DNA of 7,221 bases from Chloroflexota bacterium. GTDB lineage: Bacteria > Chloroflexota > Anaerolineae > Aggregatilineales > Phototrophicaceae. The DNA lies in contig JAEVZT010000214.1 in NCBI GenBank assembly GCA_023392115.1, positions 1 through 7,221 of the forward strand, in the 5' to 3' direction. The translations under genes and the position numbers were made by a program. Below the pieces are notes generated by a model, which was not told the DNA's origin, searched no databases, and saw only the letters and a list, made by a program, of their open reading frames with translations. The stretch's first letter is position 1. Every line of letters begins with the position of its first letter. Positions 6,315-7,221 of the stretch are shown here, one piece after another.

Positions 6315-7221
6315 CTATGGTAAGCTAGTTTCCGCGATTGTTTCGCTTGTGATAAGCTCACCGGGGGGGACAACCGCCGAGCGTGGTAGGGTACCACCGC
6401 CAAGCATTTTTACTGCTGCGTTAACTGCTGCCCGTGCAAGCATTTCCCGATTGATTGCTGCCGATGCGCGGATGAACCGCCCATTGCGGATGTACTGCCG
6501 CGCCAAAGCTTCCGCATTAATACTAACGATGGGGATTGAGTCTGGGGCAAAACCAGCCGCTTCAAGTGCAGCGATAGCTCCAAATGCGGCAGCATCGTTT
6601 ACACATAATATTATATCAAACCTTTCGCCTTCCGCTAGTAAACCAAAGACCACTTCTTGGCTGTTTTCGCGCGTCAAACCGCGATAAATGCCAGTGATGA
6701 CTGCTTCGGGCGCTGCTGCTTCCAAACCGCCACGCATGCCGGCGACGATTTCGTCAGACGTCACTACTTCGGGCAGCGCGAGGATGATGACGTCGGCGCT
6801 GCCGCCGAGTTCTTCGTTAATGATCTGCCCGGCGTAGCCGCCCACCAACCGCCCGAGTTCTTCATTCGCAATCTCAACGGCGAAAGCGGTGTCCGCCAGC
6901 GGCGAGCTGAAGGCGACGACAGGAATGCCCGCCTCGTGCAGGTCGCGCGTCGCCGGGATCACGCTTGTCGCGTTCAGTGGGCAGACGATGACCGCTTCCG
7001 CGCCTTCGCCAACCATCTGATCAATGTCCTCCACCTGCTGACCGGCGTCCATTTGCTCGTCATAGACGCGGAAGGGTACACCGTATTCGGCGGCGACATC
7101 CGCCATCAACCGCGCGACGGTCGCCGACAGATCGGTGTCGAGTGTGCAGGCGGAGTAGGCGATAAAGCCGTCCGTACCGAGCCGTTCGCGCGCCGCCTCA
7201 ATTTCGTCGGGCAGTGGAACG
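6315..7221 (-). CDS. Periplasmic sugar-binding-protein-like domain protein, C-terminal part (open at right edge); paralog of the kinase ectodomain
   Basis: The minus-strand frame is open from the window edge (first full codon 7220-7218) to a TAG at 6317-6315, giving 302 visible residues. No start is needed within the window: the frame continues upstream of the TTG at 7109 with residues matching the family. The visible part aligns along its length with residues 344-634 of the adjacent kinase. Matching pairs include PDEIEAARERLGTDGFIAY against PDEVRQAAARMGASGFIAY, GIPVVAFSSP against GVPVAFITPS, and LGGGTLPRSAVVPPGELIT against LGGGSVPQTLLLPVGDIIT. It is therefore a type I periplasmic binding protein fold. 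It may be the ectodomain of a second receptor kinase or a stand-alone binding protein; the N-terminus is outside the window. The kinase gene starts 13 nt after its stop. The last third of the gene has lower G+C than the rest. Confidence 0.88.
   Translation of the reverse strand, partial: VPLPDEIEAARERLGTDGFIAYSACTLDTDLSATVARLMADVAAEYGVPFRVYDEQMDAGQQVEDIDQMVGEGAEAVIVCPLNATSVIPATRDLHEAGIPVVAFSSPLADTAFAVEIANEELGRLVGGYAGQIINEELGGSADVIILALPEVVTSDEIVAGMRGGLEAAAPEAVITGIYRGLTRENSQEVVFGLLAEGERFDIILCVNDAAAFGAIAALEAAGFAPDSIPIVSINAEALARQYIRNGRFIRASAAINREMLARAAVNAAVKMLGGGTLPRSAVVPPGELITSETIAETSLP

Noticed and set aside
1..7221. tRNA, rRNA, CRISPR array, insertion sequence or phage elements
   Set aside because: None was seen: there are no regularly spaced direct repeats, no transposase-like frame and no tRNA-like cloverleaf on reading both strands.

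Overview
The window is GC-rich bacterial DNA (roughly 60% G+C or more by eye) with short intergenic gaps. The mix of a GT39-type membrane glycosyltransferase, a two-gene succinyl-CoA synthetase, an Hsp20 chaperone and receptor-like Ser/Thr kinases carrying sugar-binding-protein ectodomains recalls Chloroflexota (Anaerolineae-like). That placement is inferred from gene content and family resemblance; there is no rRNA or other phylogenetic marker to fix it.

Layout. (1) 1-766, minus: the N-terminal 255 residues of a polytopic GT-C glycosyltransferase running off the left edge. No stop codon falls inside the window. (2) 767-986: a divergent intergenic region with a good sigma70-type promoter for the sucCD operon, a 19-nt imperfect inverted repeat, and the sucC leader. 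(3) 987-3019, plus: sucC and sucD, 2 nt apart, the beta and alpha subunits of succinyl-CoA synthetase (TCA cycle). The best sucC start is a TTG with a perfect AGGAGG ribosome site, not the upstream ATG. (4) 3020-3192: a compact terminator region between convergent genes, with one intrinsic terminator for each strand and two further stem-loops. (5) 3193-3660, minus: a small heat-shock protein (Hsp20) whose Shine-Dalgarno lies in the loop of an A/U-rich hairpin, a candidate RNA thermometer. (6) 3782-4327, minus: an unrecognised protein with two membrane segments. (7) 4391-6301, minus: a 636-residue transmembrane Ser/Thr kinase with a periplasmic sugar-binding-protein-like domain outside the membrane. 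(8) 6315-7221, minus, open at the right edge: a second protein with the same binding domain, 13 nt upstream of the kinase gene.

How the genes fit together. The most unusual part is the right-hand third. Two homologous sugar-binding-like (type I periplasmic binding protein) sensor domains are encoded in tandem. At least one is fused through a single membrane helix to a complete, apparently active Hanks-type kinase. This looks like a one-protein receptor that would read an extracellular small molecule and phosphorylate cytoplasmic targets. The partial upstream gene may be a second receptor of the same type or a stand-alone binding protein; its N-terminus is outside the window. The two-membrane-helix protein downstream is on the same strand and could be cotranscribed. 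The left half is housekeeping metabolism and stress response.
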